DNA of 64,000 nucleotides from Pseudomonas urmiensis. GTDB taxonomy: Bacteria > Pseudomonadota > Gammaproteobacteria > Pseudomonadales > Pseudomonadaceae. Both the position numbers and the translations under genes were made by a program. Of this stretch, positions 49,484 through 59,097 are shown piece by piece. The notes under the pieces were generated by a model. It searched no databases and had not been told where the DNA came from. It saw only the letters and a list, made by a program, of their open reading frames with translations. The stretch covers positions 67,001 to 131,000 of the forward strand of contig NZ_JABWRE020000001.1 in NCBI RefSeq assembly GCF_014268815.2. The letters run 5' to 3'. The number at the start of each line of letters is the position of its first letter. Position 1 is the stretch's first letter.

Positions 49484-49873
49484 TCAGGCTTGGCTAACCA
49501 CTGAAAGGTGCTCATGGCAGGCCAGCCAGCGCTCATCCTGGCGGCGGAAAACGATGGTCTCGCGCTCGCTCAGCGCGTGCTCTTCACCGGCGATGCGAAT
49601 GCGCGTGGCGACATCGTGGATGAAGATCGCCAGCTCACCTTGCAGGCTGATGTGGACGTTGCTCGACTGGCACGCGAGCACGGTAAAGCCTTCGGCTTGC
49701 CACTGGGCCCAAAGCTGTTCATAAGCGCGGCGTGACAGCAGGGGGTGCGCCAATGTGTGGAAAAGGAAGGTGGCATCTTCGCTGAAACAGGCGAAGTAGC
49801 GGGCGCTGTCGTTGCTGGCAAAGGCGGCGACGAGGTCGGCGGCGGCTTGCCGTACCTGGAGTGTCTGGTCCAC
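49484..49873 (-). CDS. NTF2-like/SnoaL-fold protein
   Basis: A 129-residue cytoplasmic protein of the NTF2-like superfamily (SnoaL/DUF4440-like), with DLVAAFASNDSARYFACFSED and FRRQDERWLACHEHLS. These folds form small enzymes (isomerases, hydrolases) or binding proteins. It begins the minus-strand operon with the permease and dehydrogenase. A catalytic role on the imported substrate is possible but not shown. Confidence 0.78.
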   Translation of the reverse strand: MDQTLQVRQAAADLVAAFASNDSARYFACFSEDATFLFHTLAHPLLSRRAYEQLWAQWQAEGFTVLACQSSNVHISLQGELAIFIHDVATRIRIAGEEHALSERETIVFRRQDERWLACHEHLSVVSQA

Positions 49874-50269
49874 GGGAGTGGCCTCACGGTTATTGTGATT
49901 GTGGTGATGCGATTCTGGTGAGGGAGGGGCGAGGGAAAAATCGCTGTGGGCAAATAATCACTTCAGGAATTTCTGAACAAAGCAGGGCAGCGCTAGCGTG
50001 CGCTTTGCCGTCCAAGTGCCAGTCATCGTTCACGCAATGGAACTCTGAGGGTGCGCCAATGGGGCTACCGACCGGTTCGTCCGGCCTTTACCGTTACGCC
50101 TGTCGTGCGCTCAGCCTGTTTGGCGAGCGCAATAACTTCAGGTCGCCGACTGACGGTCGTTTCACTCAGCCTGCGTTGCCTACTCTCATAATCCCCACTG
50201 TGGACCTGTGGGTCGCGGCCCGACCGCATTGGCCAGGATGGCCGGTTCTCCAAACAAGAGGAGAGAACG
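49874..50269. other. 396-bp divergent intergenic region with palindrome
   Basis: It separates the NTF2-like operon from the isochorismatase pair. At 49962-49977 lies the near-palindrome TTCAGGAATTTCTGAA (TTCAG-N6-CTGAA), the shape of a LysR-type T-N11-A site. No firm -35/-10 pair was found. A reading frame from ATG 50058 runs into the next gene and is not called. Confidence 0.5.
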
Positions 50270-50959
50270 ATGAGCAATTTCTCGCAAGCTGCCAACTTCG
50301 AAGGCCAGATCCCCCGGATTGATCCTGACAATGCCACGATGCTGCTGATCGACCACCAGAGTGGCCTGTTCCAGACGGTCAAGGACATGCCCATGACCGA
50401 GCTGCGGGCCAACGCCATCACCCTGGCCAAAGTCGCCAGCCTGGCCAAGATTCCGGTCATCACCACCGCCTCCGTGCCCCAGGGGCCCAACGGCCCGCTG
50501 ATTCCAGAGATTCACGAAGCCGCTCCGCACGCCCAGTACGTCGCGCGCAAGGGTGAGATCAACGCCTGGGACAATCCCGAGTTCGTGGCCGCCGTGAAGG
50601 CGACCGGGCGCAAGCAACTGATCATCGCCGGCACCATCACCAGTGTCTGCATGGCCTTCCCCAGCATCAGCGCGGTAAATGCCGGCTATCAGGTGTTCGC
50701 TGTCATCGACGCGTCAGGTACCTACTCGAAGATGGCCCAGGAAGTGACCCTGGCGCGGGTGGTCCAGGCTGGCGTGGTACCGATGGACACCGCAGCGGTT
50801 TGCTCGGAGGTACAACGCACCTGGAACCGGCCGGACGCCGCCCAGTGGGCCGAGGCCTACAGCGCAGTATTCCCGCACTACCAGCTGCTGATCGAGAGCT
50901 ACATGAAGGCCCAGGCCGTCGTCAGCCAGAACGAGCAGTTGGATTCGCAACGTAGCTGA
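50270..50959 (+). CDS. isochorismatase-family hydrolase (YcaC-like paralogue)
   Basis: A 229-residue cysteine hydrolase. Catalytic Asp28 in LLIDHQ and nucleophile Cys127 in TSVCMAF are intact. It is a tandem paralogue of the next gene, sharing the INAWDNPEF and VKATGRKQL blocks, but with a longer N-terminus and C-terminal tail. A strong AGGAGAG precedes the ATG. The family includes N-carbamoylsarcosine amidase and nicotinamidase, so amide hydrolysis is possible; the substrate is unknown. Confidence 0.88.
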   Translation: MSNFSQAANFEGQIPRIDPDNATMLLIDHQSGLFQTVKDMPMTELRANAITLAKVASLAKIPVITTASVPQGPNGPLIPEIHEAAPHAQYVARKGEINAWDNPEFVAAVKATGRKQLIIAGTITSVCMAFPSISAVNAGYQVFAVIDASGTYSKMAQEVTLARVVQAGVVPMDTAAVCSEVQRTWNRPDAAQWAEAYSAVFPHYQLLIESYMKAQAVVSQNEQLDSQRS

Positions 50960-51003
50960 CCCCACGCGGGGCGCGTTTTCCCATCCACGCAAGGAGATCC
51001 ACC

Positions 51004-51630
51004 ATGGCATTTCAATACAAGCGTCTGGACAAGAACAACGCAGCGGTACTGCTGGTCGATCACCAGACCGGCTTGCTGTCGCTGGTGCGCGACATCGATC
51101 CGGACCGCTTCAAGAACAACGTGCTGGCGCTGGCTGACCTGGCCCAGTACTTCAAGTTGCCGACCATTCTCACCACCAGTTTCGAAAGTGGCCCCAACGG
51201 CCCGCTGGTGCCGGAGCTCAAGGCGCAATTTCCTGATGCGCCCTACGTGGCGCGGCCCGGCAATATCAATGCCTGGGACAACGAGGACTTCGTCAAGGCG
51301 GTCAAGGCCACCGGCAAGAAGCAACTGCTTATCGCTGGGGTGGTGACCGAGGTCTGCGTGGCCTTCCCGGCACTGTCGGCACTGGAGGAGGGCTTCGAGG
51401 TGTTCGTCGTGACGGACGCCTCGGGTACCTTCAACGAGCTGACCCGCGATTCGGCCTGGCGGCGCATGGAGGCCGCTGGGGCGCAATTGATGACCTGGTT
51501 CGGCGTGGCCTGTGAGCTGCATCGCGACTGGCGCAACGATATCGAGGGGCTGGGGACGCTGTTCTCCAACCACATTCCCGATTACCGCAACCTGATGACC
51601 AGCTACAGCACACTCACCGAGTCCAAGTGA
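51004..51630 (+). CDS. ycaC: YcaC-family hydrolase
   Basis: A 208-residue protein nearly the same length and sequence as E. coli YcaC. Catalytic Asp19 (LLVDHQ) and Cys118 (TEVCVAF) are intact. YcaC forms a large ring-stacked oligomer of unknown substrate. AAGGAG precedes the ATG. The gene is 44 bp after its paralogue, so they are probably co-transcribed. Confidence 0.92.
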   Translation: MAFQYKRLDKNNAAVLLVDHQTGLLSLVRDIDPDRFKNNVLALADLAQYFKLPTILTTSFESGPNGPLVPELKAQFPDAPYVARPGNINAWDNEDFVKAVKATGKKQLLIAGVVTEVCVAFPALSALEEGFEVFVVTDASGTFNELTRDSAWRRMEAAGAQLMTWFGVACELHRDWRNDIEGLGTLFSNHIPDYRNLMTSYSTLTESK

Positions 51631-51635
51631 CGCAA

Positions 51636-51665
51636 GACCTGGGCCTCTGCAAGGAGGCCCGGGTC
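51636..51665 (+). terminator. hairpin after ycaC
   Basis: GACCTGGGCCTC/GGAGGCCCGGGTC stem, 12 bp with one G-T pair and a TGCAA loop. It lacks a T-run. Confidence 0.6.
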
Positions 51666-51733
51666 GGCACCACGACGGGCACCACAATCCTTGCGTAAAG
51701 GCGGATGATGTACGCGTGAGTCGTGGACGAGTG

Positions 51734-52705
51734 ATGCCGATGTTTGACCTGAACGACCTGTATCTTTACGCCAAGGTGGTGGAGCACGGCGGGTTTGCCC
51801 CTGCCGGACGCATCCTGGACTTGCCCAAGTCACGCTTGAGTCGTCGCGTGGCCAAGTTGGAGGAGCGCTTGGGCGTGCGCCTGATCCAGCGCTCGACACG
51901 GCAGTTCGCGGTTACCGAAGTGGGCCTGGAGTATTACCACCATTGCCTGGGCATGCTCGAACAAGCAATAGCTGCCGAGGATGCGATCGAGCGTAATCGG
52001 CTCGAGCCACGCGGCATCGTCCGCCTGGCCAGCAGCACGTCGCTATTGGATTCGCGCCTGGCGCCGATCCTGGCGCGTTTCATGGCCCAGTGCCCGGTGG
52101 TGGAACTGCTGGTGAAAAGCTATAACCGGCGGGTCGACGTGATCGGCGAGGGCTTCGATTTGGTCCTGAGCGTGCGCCACCAGCCGCTGCAAAGTAGCGA
52201 GTTGATCATGCGCCGGCTGGCGCCGAGTCGGCATTGCCTGGTGGCTGCCCCGAGCCTGCTCGCTGAACATGGCCAGCCGCAAACCCCCGCGCAACTGCCA
52301 GCGCTGCCAAGCCTGTGCTGGGGCATCAATGTGCACGACTACACCTGGGATCTGGTCGGGCCGCAGGGCGCCGAAGCCTCTATCGAGTTTCGTCCACGGC
52401 TGGTCTCGGACGATCTGGCCGTGTTGCGCGAAGGTGTCCTGGCCGGTGTTGGCGTAGCGCTGCTGCCTGTGGAGGCGGTTAGCGAATACCTGGCCAACGG
52501 CCGGCTGGTGCATGTGCTGGAGGGCTGGGCGCCACGCGAAGGCGAGGTGGTGGCGCTGTTCCCTTCGCGGCGTGGGCTGATGCCGGCGGTGCGCAAGCTG
52601 ATCGACTTTCTCGCCGAGGCGTTCGAGCAGGAGCAGCTTGGGCCGTTTGCTGTGAATACCTCGGCGGTTGAGTCAGTTAACCCTGTGCCATCTCGCGCTC
52701 GCTGA
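51734..52705 (+). CDS. LysR-family regulator
   Basis: A 323-residue LTTR of the CrgA/DmlR-like group, starting with MFDLNDLYLYAKVVEHGG after a short lead. The wHTH covers about 1-65 (PAGRILDLPKSRLSRRVAKLEE). It follows the hydrolase pair on the same strand and converges on an MFS gene with a 29-bp overlap, so it may control either. The start is not certain; ATG 51740 is also possible. Confidence 0.85.
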   Translation: MPMFDLNDLYLYAKVVEHGGFAPAGRILDLPKSRLSRRVAKLEERLGVRLIQRSTRQFAVTEVGLEYYHHCLGMLEQAIAAEDAIERNRLEPRGIVRLASSTSLLDSRLAPILARFMAQCPVVELLVKSYNRRVDVIGEGFDLVLSVRHQPLQSSELIMRRLAPSRHCLVAAPSLLAEHGQPQTPAQLPALPSLCWGINVHDYTWDLVGPQGAEASIEFRPRLVSDDLAVLREGVLAGVGVALLPVEAVSEYLANGRLVHVLEGWAPREGEVVALFPSRRGLMPAVRKLIDFLAEAFEQEQLGPFAVNTSAVESVNPVPSRAR

Positions 52706-53858
52706 ACGCGGGTTTATCTCGCTTCGAGGTACTTGCCGACCAGGCCGCCAATACCGCAGCCACTGCGGTCAGCAGGGCACCCGCCCAGGGTGTGGCGGTG
52801 AGGCTTGCGCCAGTGATCACCAGGCCGCCGACCGCTGTGCCCACACCCACTCCCAGGTGCATGGCAGACAAGTTAAGGCTCATGCCTGCCGGGAAGGTCT
52901 GCGCCCCGCGGTTGGCGAGATAGCTTTGCACCACCGGCGAGACCATCCAGCTCACACAACCCCAGAGCATCATCATCGGTAGGAACAGCCACGGCGTTGC
53001 CGCGCCCAAGGGCAGCATCAGCAGGCTGGCCAGGTACAGCAGTGGGGTAATCAAAATGGCCCGGTTGGCGCCCAACCGGTCGGCCATCCAGCCGCCGACA
53101 TAGCCCCCAGAGACGCCTGCAATGCCAAAGGCGGCAAACACTGCAGCCAGCCATTGGGTGGGGATCTGCCCAACCTGCAGGGCGTATGGGGCAAGGTAGG
53201 CGAAGACGGTGAAGTGTCCGGCGATCATCAGCAGCGAGACCAGCTGAGCGGCGAGCAGGCGCCCGTTACCCAGGTGTTGCAGATACATCCGCGGCGCAAC
53301 CCGCTCACTGCCCTCAAGCGCGGGCAGCGCTCGCCATGTCAGCAGTAGCACGGCGCAGGCGAGCAGCGCCAGGCCAATGAAAACGCCGCGCCAGCCGAGG
53401 GCGTCGCACAACAGCATGCCGACTGGCACACCCAGCACCAGCGAGCCACTGATACCCATGAAAATCACGCCGATGGCCCGACCTCGCAGGGCTTCGGGCA
53501 CCATGCGGGTGGCCATCAGGGTGCAAGTCAGGCAGGTCAGCGCGCTGGTCGCCGCCATGCCGATGCGAGCGGCGACCAGCAGGCCGTAGCCAGGGGCCAG
53601 GGCTGCGATCAGGTTGAATATTGCGAACAGGCCCAGCGCCGCGCACAGCAGGCCGCGCAACGGGAAGCGGCGGGTCAGCAGGGGTGAGAAGGGGGCTGCT
53701 GCGGCGAATGCCAGGGAGAAGACTGTAGTCAGTTGCCCGGCGACGCCCAGTGGTACGTCGAGCCCGTCGACCAGGGCCGGCAAGATGCCGATAGTGATGT
53801 TTTCTGCCATGCCGGTGACGAAGGTCGCCAGGGCCAGAAGCCAGATACGTGCGCTCAT
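52677..53858 (-). CDS. MFS efflux transporter (DHA1, AraJ/YdhP-like)
   Basis: A 393-residue inner-membrane pump with 12 segments, starting MSARIWLLALATFVTGM. Motif RGRAIGVIFMGISGSLVLGVPVG matches the DHA1 drug/sugar antiporters. GGAG lies 5 nt before the ATG at 53858. The 3' ends of this gene and the LysR gene overlap by 29 bp. The 53859-54021 gap shows no clear promoter. Confidence 0.86.
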   Translation of the reverse strand: MSARIWLLALATFVTGMAENITIGILPALVDGLDVPLGVAGQLTTVFSLAFAAAAPFSPLLTRRFPLRGLLCAALGLFAIFNLIAALAPGYGLLVAARIGMAATSALTCLTCTLMATRMVPEALRGRAIGVIFMGISGSLVLGVPVGMLLCDALGWRGVFIGLALLACAVLLLTWRALPALEGSERVAPRMYLQHLGNGRLLAAQLVSLLMIAGHFTVFAYLAPYALQVGQIPTQWLAAVFAAFGIAGVSGGYVGGWMADRLGANRAILITPLLYLASLLMLPLGAATPWLFLPMMMLWGCVSWMVSPVVQSYLANRGAQTFPAGMSLNLSAMHLGVGVGTAVGGLVITGASLTATPWAGALLTAVAAVLAAWSASTSKRDKPAFSEREMAQG

Positions 53859-54021
53859 GTGTGCTCCGATGTGCAAGCCGGTGTGGGCCGGACCTGCAGG
53901 CCCGACGGTCGACCGGCAGGGGTCAAGACCATCGGGTTTCGAGGCAGCGCTTCGGTTATCCCGCTTCAGTTACGCCTTCAGTGTAGTGCTTTGCGTGAGG
54001 GCGTCGCATATTACAGCCGAA

Positions 54022-55122
54022 TCAGACGTTGAAGCGGAAGTGCATCACGTCGCCATCTTTGACGATGTAGTCCTTGCCTTCCAGACGCCATTTGCCGGCT
54101 TCTTTTGCACCGCCTTCACCCTTGTACTGGATGAAGTCGTCATAGGCCACCACTTCGGCGCGGATGAAGCCTTTCTCGAAGTCGGTGTGGATCACGCCGG
54201 CCGCTTGCGGGGCGGTTGCGCCGACACGAACGGTCCAGGCACGTACTTCCTGCACGCCGGCAGTGAAGTAGGTTTGCAGGTTGAGCAGTTCGTAACCTGC
54301 GCGGATCACCCGGTTCAGGCCAGGCTCTTCCAGGCCCAGGGCCTCGAGGAACATGTCTTTCTCTTCGCCGTCGTCGAGTTCAGCGATCTCGGCTTCGATC
54401 TTGTTGCACACCGGCACCACCACTGCGCCTTCTTCTTCGGCGATGGCGCGGACTACGTCCAGGTGCGGGTTGTTGTCGAAGCCGTCTTCAGCGACGTTGG
54501 CGATGTACATCACCGGCTTGCTGGTCAGCAGGTGGAAGCCACGGATCACGGCTTTCTCGTCGTCAGCCATGTTCTTCATCAGACTGCGCGCCGGCTTGCC
54601 TTCGGTGAAGTGCGGGATCAGTTTTTCCAGGATGGCTTTCTGCGCCAGGGCATCCTTGTCGCCGCCCTTGGCGTTACGGGCAACCTTCTGCAGTTGCTTC
54701 TCGCAGCTGTCGAGGTCAGCGAAGATCAGCTCCAGGTCGATGATCTCGATGTCGCGCTTGGGGTCGACGCTGTTGGAGACGTGAATCACGTTCTCGTCTT
54801 CGAAGCAGCGCACCACGTGGGCGATGGCGTCGGTCTCGCGGATGTTGGCGAGGAACTTGTTGCCCAGGCCTTCACCTTTGGAGGCACCGGCCACCAGGCC
54901 TGCGATGTCGACGAACTCCATGGTGGTCGGCAGGATGCGGTTAGGCTTGACGATCTCGGCCAGGGCCGCCAGGCGCGCGTCGGGCATCGGGACGATGCCG
55001 CTGTTCGGCTCGATGGTGCAGAAGGGGAAGTTCTCAGCCGCGATGCCGGATTTGGTCAGCGCGTTGAACAGGGTGGACTTGCCGACGTTGGGCAGGCCGA
55101 CGATGCCGCAATTGAAACCCAT
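54022..55122 (-). CDS. ychF: ribosome-binding ATPase YchF
   Basis: A 366-residue Obg-like ATPase. G1 [10 protein letters not shown]3 [10 protein letters not shown] and the altered G4 NVAE explain its preference for ATP. A coiled-coil insertion and a C-terminal TGS domain follow. It binds the 70S ribosome and influences stress translation. It is co-transcribed with pth, 22 bp upstream, an order conserved in gamma-proteobacteria. Confidence 0.97.
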   Translation of the reverse strand: MGFNCGIVGLPNVGKSTLFNALTKSGIAAENFPFCTIEPNSGIVPMPDARLAALAEIVKPNRILPTTMEFVDIAGLVAGASKGEGLGNKFLANIRETDAIAHVVRCFEDENVIHVSNSVDPKRDIEIIDLELIFADLDSCEKQLQKVARNAKGGDKDALAQKAILEKLIPHFTEGKPARSLMKNMADDEKAVIRGFHLLTSKPVMYIANVAEDGFDNNPHLDVVRAIAEEEGAVVVPVCNKIEAEIAELDDGEEKDMFLEALGLEEPGLNRVIRAGYELLNLQTYFTAGVQEVRAWTVRVGATAPQAAGVIHTDFEKGFIRAEVVAYDDFIQYKGEGGAKEAGKWRLEGKDYIVKDGDVMHFRFNV

Positions 55123-55144
55123 GGAAATTCCCCTCTAGGTGATA

Positions 55145-55729
55145 TCAGGCCTTCTGGCCGTGCAGCTCGCGCATGGCCTTGGCGAAGTCGCCGGCGAGCA
55201 CGTCCGGCAGCACGCCGAGGGCAAAGTCGATGCTGGCGTCGAGCTTGTCCTGTTCAGCGCGCGGTGCGCGGCCGAGGACGAAGTTGGAGACCAGCTTGGC
55301 GTCACCTGGGTGGCCGATGCCGAGCCGCAGGCGATGGAAGTCGTTCTGGTTGCCGAGCTGCGCGATGATGTCGCGCAGGCCGTTATGCCCGCCGTGGCCG
55401 CCGCCCTTCTTGAGCTTGGCGACGCCGGGAGGCAGGTCGAGTTCGTCGTGAGCCACCAGAATAGCTTCCGGCTTGATCCGGAAGAAATTGGCCAAAGCCG
55501 CTACGGACTGGCCGCTACGGTTCATGTAGGTGGTGGGGATCAACAGACGAACGTCGTTGCCCTGATGGCTGAATTTACCCGTCAGGCCGAAATATTTGCG
55601 GTCAGCAGTCAAGGAGACACGCTGGGCGCTAGCAATGCGTTCAACGAAAAGAGCCCCTGCGTTATGCCGGGTCTGTTCGTATTCGGGGCCGGGGTTACCC
55701 AGGCCAACGATCAACTGGATGGCGGTCAC
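55145..55729 (-). CDS. pth: peptidyl-tRNA hydrolase
   Basis: A 194-residue enzyme that recycles peptidyl-tRNA. Catalytic His22 (TRHNAG), Asn12 (GLGNPG) and Asp in HDELDLP are in place. It lies between rplY and ychF as in other pseudomonads. Confidence 0.97.
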   Translation of the reverse strand: MTAIQLIVGLGNPGPEYEQTRHNAGALFVERIASAQRVSLTADRKYFGLTGKFSHQGNDVRLLIPTTYMNRSGQSVAALANFFRIKPEAILVAHDELDLPPGVAKLKKGGGHGGHNGLRDIIAQLGNQNDFHRLRLGIGHPGDAKLVSNFVLGRAPRAEQDKLDASIDFALGVLPDVLAGDFAKAMRELHGQKA

Positions 55730-55755
55730 GTAGGGGCTCTTCCTTGGAGTTGGTG

Positions 55756-55782
55756 GGTTACAGCGCTGAGCACTGTAACCCG
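55756..55782. other. hairpin in the rplY-pth gap
   Basis: Perfect stem GGGTTACAG/CTGTAACCC in a 77-bp gap. Without a T-run it is more likely an RNA-processing or attenuation structure than a strong terminator. Confidence 0.5.
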
Positions 55783-55806
55783 GTCAACACCGGCGTGCCG
55801 AGTAGA

Positions 55807-56403
55807 TTACTCAGCAGCGCCTTCTGCAGCTTCCGGCGCAACACGCGGAGCGTGAACGTTGGCAACAGCTTTGTCATCACCGTGGGCCAGAGCTACGAAC
55901 TCTACGCCTTTCGGAGCTTTCAGGTCCGACAGGTGGATGATGGTGCCGATTTCAGCGTTAGCCAGGTCGACTTCGATGAACTCTGGCAGGTCCTTGGCTT
56001 CGCAGGACACTTCGATCTGCGACTCAACGTGCGAGATCTCGCCGCCTTTCTTGACCGGTGCTTCTTCGTTGATGAAGTGCACTGGAACAACAGCAGTCAG
56101 CTTCTGGCCAGCAACGACGCGAATGAAGTCAGCGTGCATGATGAATTGCTTGGCTGGGTGACGCTGCATGGCTTTAACGATGACGTTTTGCTTGGCGCCG
56201 TCAACGTTCAGCTCGATCACGTGGCTGTAGGCAGCTTCGTTTTCGAACAGTTTGGCGATTTCCTTGGCCACGATGGTCAGGGATTGCGCTTCTTTACCGC
56301 CACCGTAGACAACGGCAGGGATGCTGGCGGAGTGACGCAGGCGGCGGCTCGCACCTTTCCCCAGGTCAGTACGCGCTTGGGCGTTCAGGATGAAATCAGT
56401 CAT
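55807..56403 (-). CDS. rplY: 50S ribosomal protein L25 (general stress CTC form)
   Basis: 198 residues: an N-terminal 5S rRNA-binding L25 domain (1-95) and a C-terminal TL5/CTC domain. This long form is usual in pseudomonads, whereas E. coli L25 is about 94 residues. The C-terminus is A/E-rich. GGAG lies 7 nt before the ATG at 56403. Confidence 0.96.
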   Translation of the reverse strand: MTDFILNAQARTDLGKGASRRLRHSASIPAVVYGGGKEAQSLTIVAKEIAKLFENEAAYSHVIELNVDGAKQNVIVKAMQRHPAKQFIMHADFIRVVAGQKLTAVVPVHFINEEAPVKKGGEISHVESQIEVSCEAKDLPEFIEVDLANAEIGTIIHLSDLKAPKGVEFVALAHGDDKAVANVHAPRVAPEAAEGAAE

Positions 56404-56465
56404 TTTGTTTCTCCAAAATAGCCATCTCCCGCAGGCGTTTGCGACCAGCGCCAAACGGGGTGGGC

Positions 56466-56511
56466 AAAAAAGCCCCGCCCCAACAGCGAGTGTTGGGGCG
56501 GGGCGCTTTTC
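56466..56511. terminator. terminator after prs
   Basis: A 17-bp-class stem (AAAGCCCCGCCCCAACA-type arms) with A-run and T-run on either side, between prs and rplY. Confidence 0.9.
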
Positions 56512-56528
56512 GTCAACGTGTGTTCCGC

Positions 56529-57470
56529 TTAGCGGAACATCGCGCTGATCGATTCTTCGTTGCTGATACGGCGGACCGCTTCAGCGACAACCGGTGCGAT
56601 ATCCAACTGGCGGATACGGTCACAGGCTTGAGCAGCGGCGGACAGCGGGATGGTGTTGGTCACCACCAGCTCGTCCAGTACCGACTTCTCGATGTTCTCG
56701 ATCGCTCGGCCAGACAGAACAGGGTGCGTGCAGTAGGCGTAAACCTTGGCAGCGCCGTGTTCTTTCAGGGCCTTGGCCGCGTGGCACAGGGTGCCGGCGG
56801 TGTCGACCATGTCGTCTACCAGGATGCAAGTGCGTCCTTCGACGTCGCCGATGATATGCATCACTTCGGAGTGATTGGCCTTTTCACGGCGTTTGTCGAT
56901 GATACCCAGATCGACACCCAGCGACTTGGCAACAGCACGTGCACGCACGACGCCGCCGATGTCTGGGGAGACGATCATCAGGTTCTCGAAACGCTGGTCT
57001 TCGATATCGTCGACCAATACGGGCGAGCCGTAGATGTTGTCGACAGGAATATCGAAGAAACCCTGGATCTGGTCAGCGTGCAGGTCGACGGTGAGAACAC
57101 GGTCGATACCCACGACAGTGAGCATGTCAGCGACAACTTTGGCGCTGATGGCTACACGTGCCGAACGCGGACGGCGGTCCTGGCGGGCGTATCCGAAGTA
57201 AGGAATCACGGCAGTGATTCGGGAAGCTGAGGAGCGGCGGAAGGCGTCGGCCATCACTACCAGTTCCATCAGATTATCGTTGGTCGGAGCGCAGGTCGGC
57301 TGAATAATGAAGACGTCTTTACCGCGGACATTTTCATTGATCTCAGTGCTGATCTCGCCGTCGGAGAATTTACCGACAGAGACGTCACCGAGAGGGATAT
57401 GCAGCTGACGTACGACACGCCGAGCCAGATCGGGGTTAGCGTTCCCCGTAAAGACCATCATCTTGGACAC
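56529..57470 (-). CDS. prs: ribose-phosphate pyrophosphokinase (PRPP synthetase)
   Basis: Makes PRPP from ribose-5-phosphate and ATP, feeding nucleotide, histidine and NAD synthesis. The 313 residues carry [13 protein letters not shown] (PRPP loop) and [11 protein letters not shown]. The GTG at 57470 ([10 protein letters not shown]) is chosen because AGGT precedes it and it matches the family length of about 315. The tRNA-Gln gene lies 49 bp upstream, so the mRNA may be released by tRNA processing. Confidence 0.95.
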   Translation of the reverse strand: MSKMMVFTGNANPDLARRVVRQLHIPLGDVSVGKFSDGEISTEINENVRGKDVFIIQPTCAPTNDNLMELVVMADAFRRSSASRITAVIPYFGYARQDRRPRSARVAISAKVVADMLTVVGIDRVLTVDLHADQIQGFFDIPVDNIYGSPVLVDDIEDQRFENLMIVSPDIGGVVRARAVAKSLGVDLGIIDKRREKANHSEVMHIIGDVEGRTCILVDDMVDTAGTLCHAAKALKEHGAAKVYAYCTHPVLSGRAIENIEKSVLDELVVTNTIPLSAAAQACDRIRQLDIAPVVAEAVRRISNEESISAMFR

Positions 57471-57518
57471 GCGCAGTACCTGAAGGCTGAGGGTATACCT
57501 GGATGAGTATAAGGAAAA

Positions 57519-57593
57519 TGGCAGGGGCGGCTGGATTCGAACCAACGCATGGCAGGATCAAAACCTGCTGCCTTACCGCTTGGCGACGCCCCT
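57519..57593 (-). tRNA. tRNA-Gln (TTG)
   Basis: 75 nt with encoded CCA. Acceptor AGGGGCG/CGCCCCT, anticodon stem GCAGG/CCTGC with loop TTTTGAT, T-loop GGTTCGAATCC. It lies between ispE and prs with no promoter of its own seen. Confidence 0.96.
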
Positions 57594-57627
57594 GTATCTG
57601 TTGCTGCGAGTGCTTGGCACTCGACTT

Positions 57628-58473
57628 CTAGAGCAGACTTTGTAGCTGTTGATGCAACATCGAAATATTGCTTCCTTTCGCCACAAACCCTGTTTGGGTC
57701 TCTGAAAGAAGGGCCAGAACTTTATCAGCTTCGGCTTTGCTTGGGAAGGCCCCAAACACACAACTTCCAGTGCCGGTCAGTCGAGCTTCAGTGTATTTAC
57801 CCAGTAGATTCAACGCATTGCGAACTTCTGGATAACTTTGCTCTACCACCGGTTGGCAGTCATTTCGACTGTTTCCCTCGGGAACGGGGCGCATCTTAAG
57901 GGGGAGGGAATCACGTGTCAACTGCGGATGTGAAAAAATTTCCGCTGTGCTGACAGACACTTGCGGCACCAGCACGACATACCACGGCTGTTCTGGATCG
58001 ACCGGGGTCAGCTGTTCACCGACGCCTTGGGCGAACGCTGCGTGACCGTGGACGAACACTGGCACGTCGGCGCCCAGGCTCAGGCCCAGCTGGGCCAGGC
58101 GATCGGCATCCCAGCCCAGTTGCCACAGATGGTTCAGGCCCAGCAAGGTGGTGGCGGCATCGGAACTGCCGCCGCCGATGCCGCCGCCCATGGGCAGGAT
58201 CTTGTCCAGCCAGATGTCGACGCCCAGCGTACAGCCCGATTGCGCTTGCAGTTGGCGGGCGGCGCGCACGATCAGGTTACTGTCGTGGTCGACCCCGTTA
58301 ATTGCGGTTTGCAAACGCACCTGGCCGTCGTCGCGCACGGCGAAGGTCAGATGGTCGGCGTAGTCGAGGAATTGGAAAACGGTTTCCAGCTCGTGATAAC
58401 CATCGGCGCGGCGACCGATGATGTGCAGCCAGAGATTGAGCTTGGCCGGGGCAGGCAGGGTGAGCTTATCCAC
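57628..58473 (-). CDS. ispE: 4-diphosphocytidyl-2-C-methyl-D-erythritol kinase
   Basis: A 281-residue GHMP kinase of the MEP isoprenoid pathway. The ATP-binding motif [17 protein letters not shown] (about 94-110) and the PAKLNLWL start are intact. It starts with GTG at 58473, four bases after the lolB stop, so translation is coupled to lolB. Confidence 0.95.
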   Translation of the reverse strand: MDKLTLPAPAKLNLWLHIIGRRADGYHELETVFQFLDYADHLTFAVRDDGQVRLQTAINGVDHDSNLIVRAARQLQAQSGCTLGVDIWLDKILPMGGGIGGGSSDAATTLLGLNHLWQLGWDADRLAQLGLSLGADVPVFVHGHAAFAQGVGEQLTPVDPEQPWYVVLVPQVSVSTAEIFSHPQLTRDSLPLKMRPVPEGNSRNDCQPVVEQSYPEVRNALNLLGKYTEARLTGTGSCVFGAFPSKAEADKVLALLSETQTGFVAKGSNISMLHQQLQSLL

Positions 58474-58476
58474 AGA

Positions 58477-59094
58477 TCAATGCCCCAGCTGGCGTGGTTG
58501 CCAGTCTTTGACCACCAGGGTCACGTCGATATCTTTGCCGTGCAACTTAAGGCGCTCGGGCAGCCAGTAGCCGTTTTGCTCGGTGTAGCTCAGGTACTGC
58601 ACTTGCCAGCCGTCTTGGCTGAGGCTGGCCAGGCGGCTGTCATCGCCCAGGGTCAGCTGGCTCTTGCTGTCAGGAGCGGGCAGGCCGCGCACCCACCAGA
58701 CCAGGTGGGAAACCGGCAACTGCCAGCCCAGTTGTTGTTCGAGCAGAGCCTCAGGACTGGGTGCTTCATAGCGGCCCTGATTGGCCACTTCCAGCACCAC
58801 GCCGCCGGGGCGACCGGTCAGCCGCGCGGCGCCACGGCCGAGCGGGCCGGCCAGGCGGATGTCGTAGTAGTCCTGGCGTTGCAGCCAGAACAGGGTGCCG
58901 CTGCCGGAGTCTTTCGGCGCACGGATACCGACCTTGCCGTTGATCTGCCAGCCGTCGAGGGTGCTCAGCTGAGCTTTGTGCTCACGCCACAGCTTTGGGT
59001 CGCCCTGGCCGTGCAAGGCTTCGCGAGAACCGAAGCCGGCGCAACCGGCCAGCAGGGCGATCAGGGTAAAGGTGATGCAATGACGCAGAAACAT
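58477..59094 (-). CDS. lolB: outer-membrane lipoprotein LolB
   Basis: A 205-residue lipoprotein that inserts other lipoproteins into the outer membrane. The signal ends at the lipobox LAGC (Cys17-18). The beta-sheet body has [13 protein letters not shown] and [14 protein letters not shown]. It ends 3 bp before ispE starts and begins 3 bp after the TPR gene stop. Confidence 0.93.
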   Translation of the reverse strand: MFLRHCITFTLIALLAGCAGFGSREALHGQGDPKLWREHKAQLSTLDGWQINGKVGIRAPKDSGSGTLFWLQRQDYYDIRLAGPLGRGAARLTGRPGGVVLEVANQGRYEAPSPEALLEQQLGWQLPVSHLVWWVRGLPAPDSKSQLTLGDDSRLASLSQDGWQVQYLSYTEQNGYWLPERLKLHGKDIDVTLVVKDWQPRQLGH

Positions 59095-59097
59095 GGC

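Noticed and set aside
50058..50322. 87-codon frame with a GAGGG ribosome-like site before the isochorismatase gene
   Set aside because: Mixed codon usage unlike its neighbours, no domain, and it overlaps the confident start at 50270.
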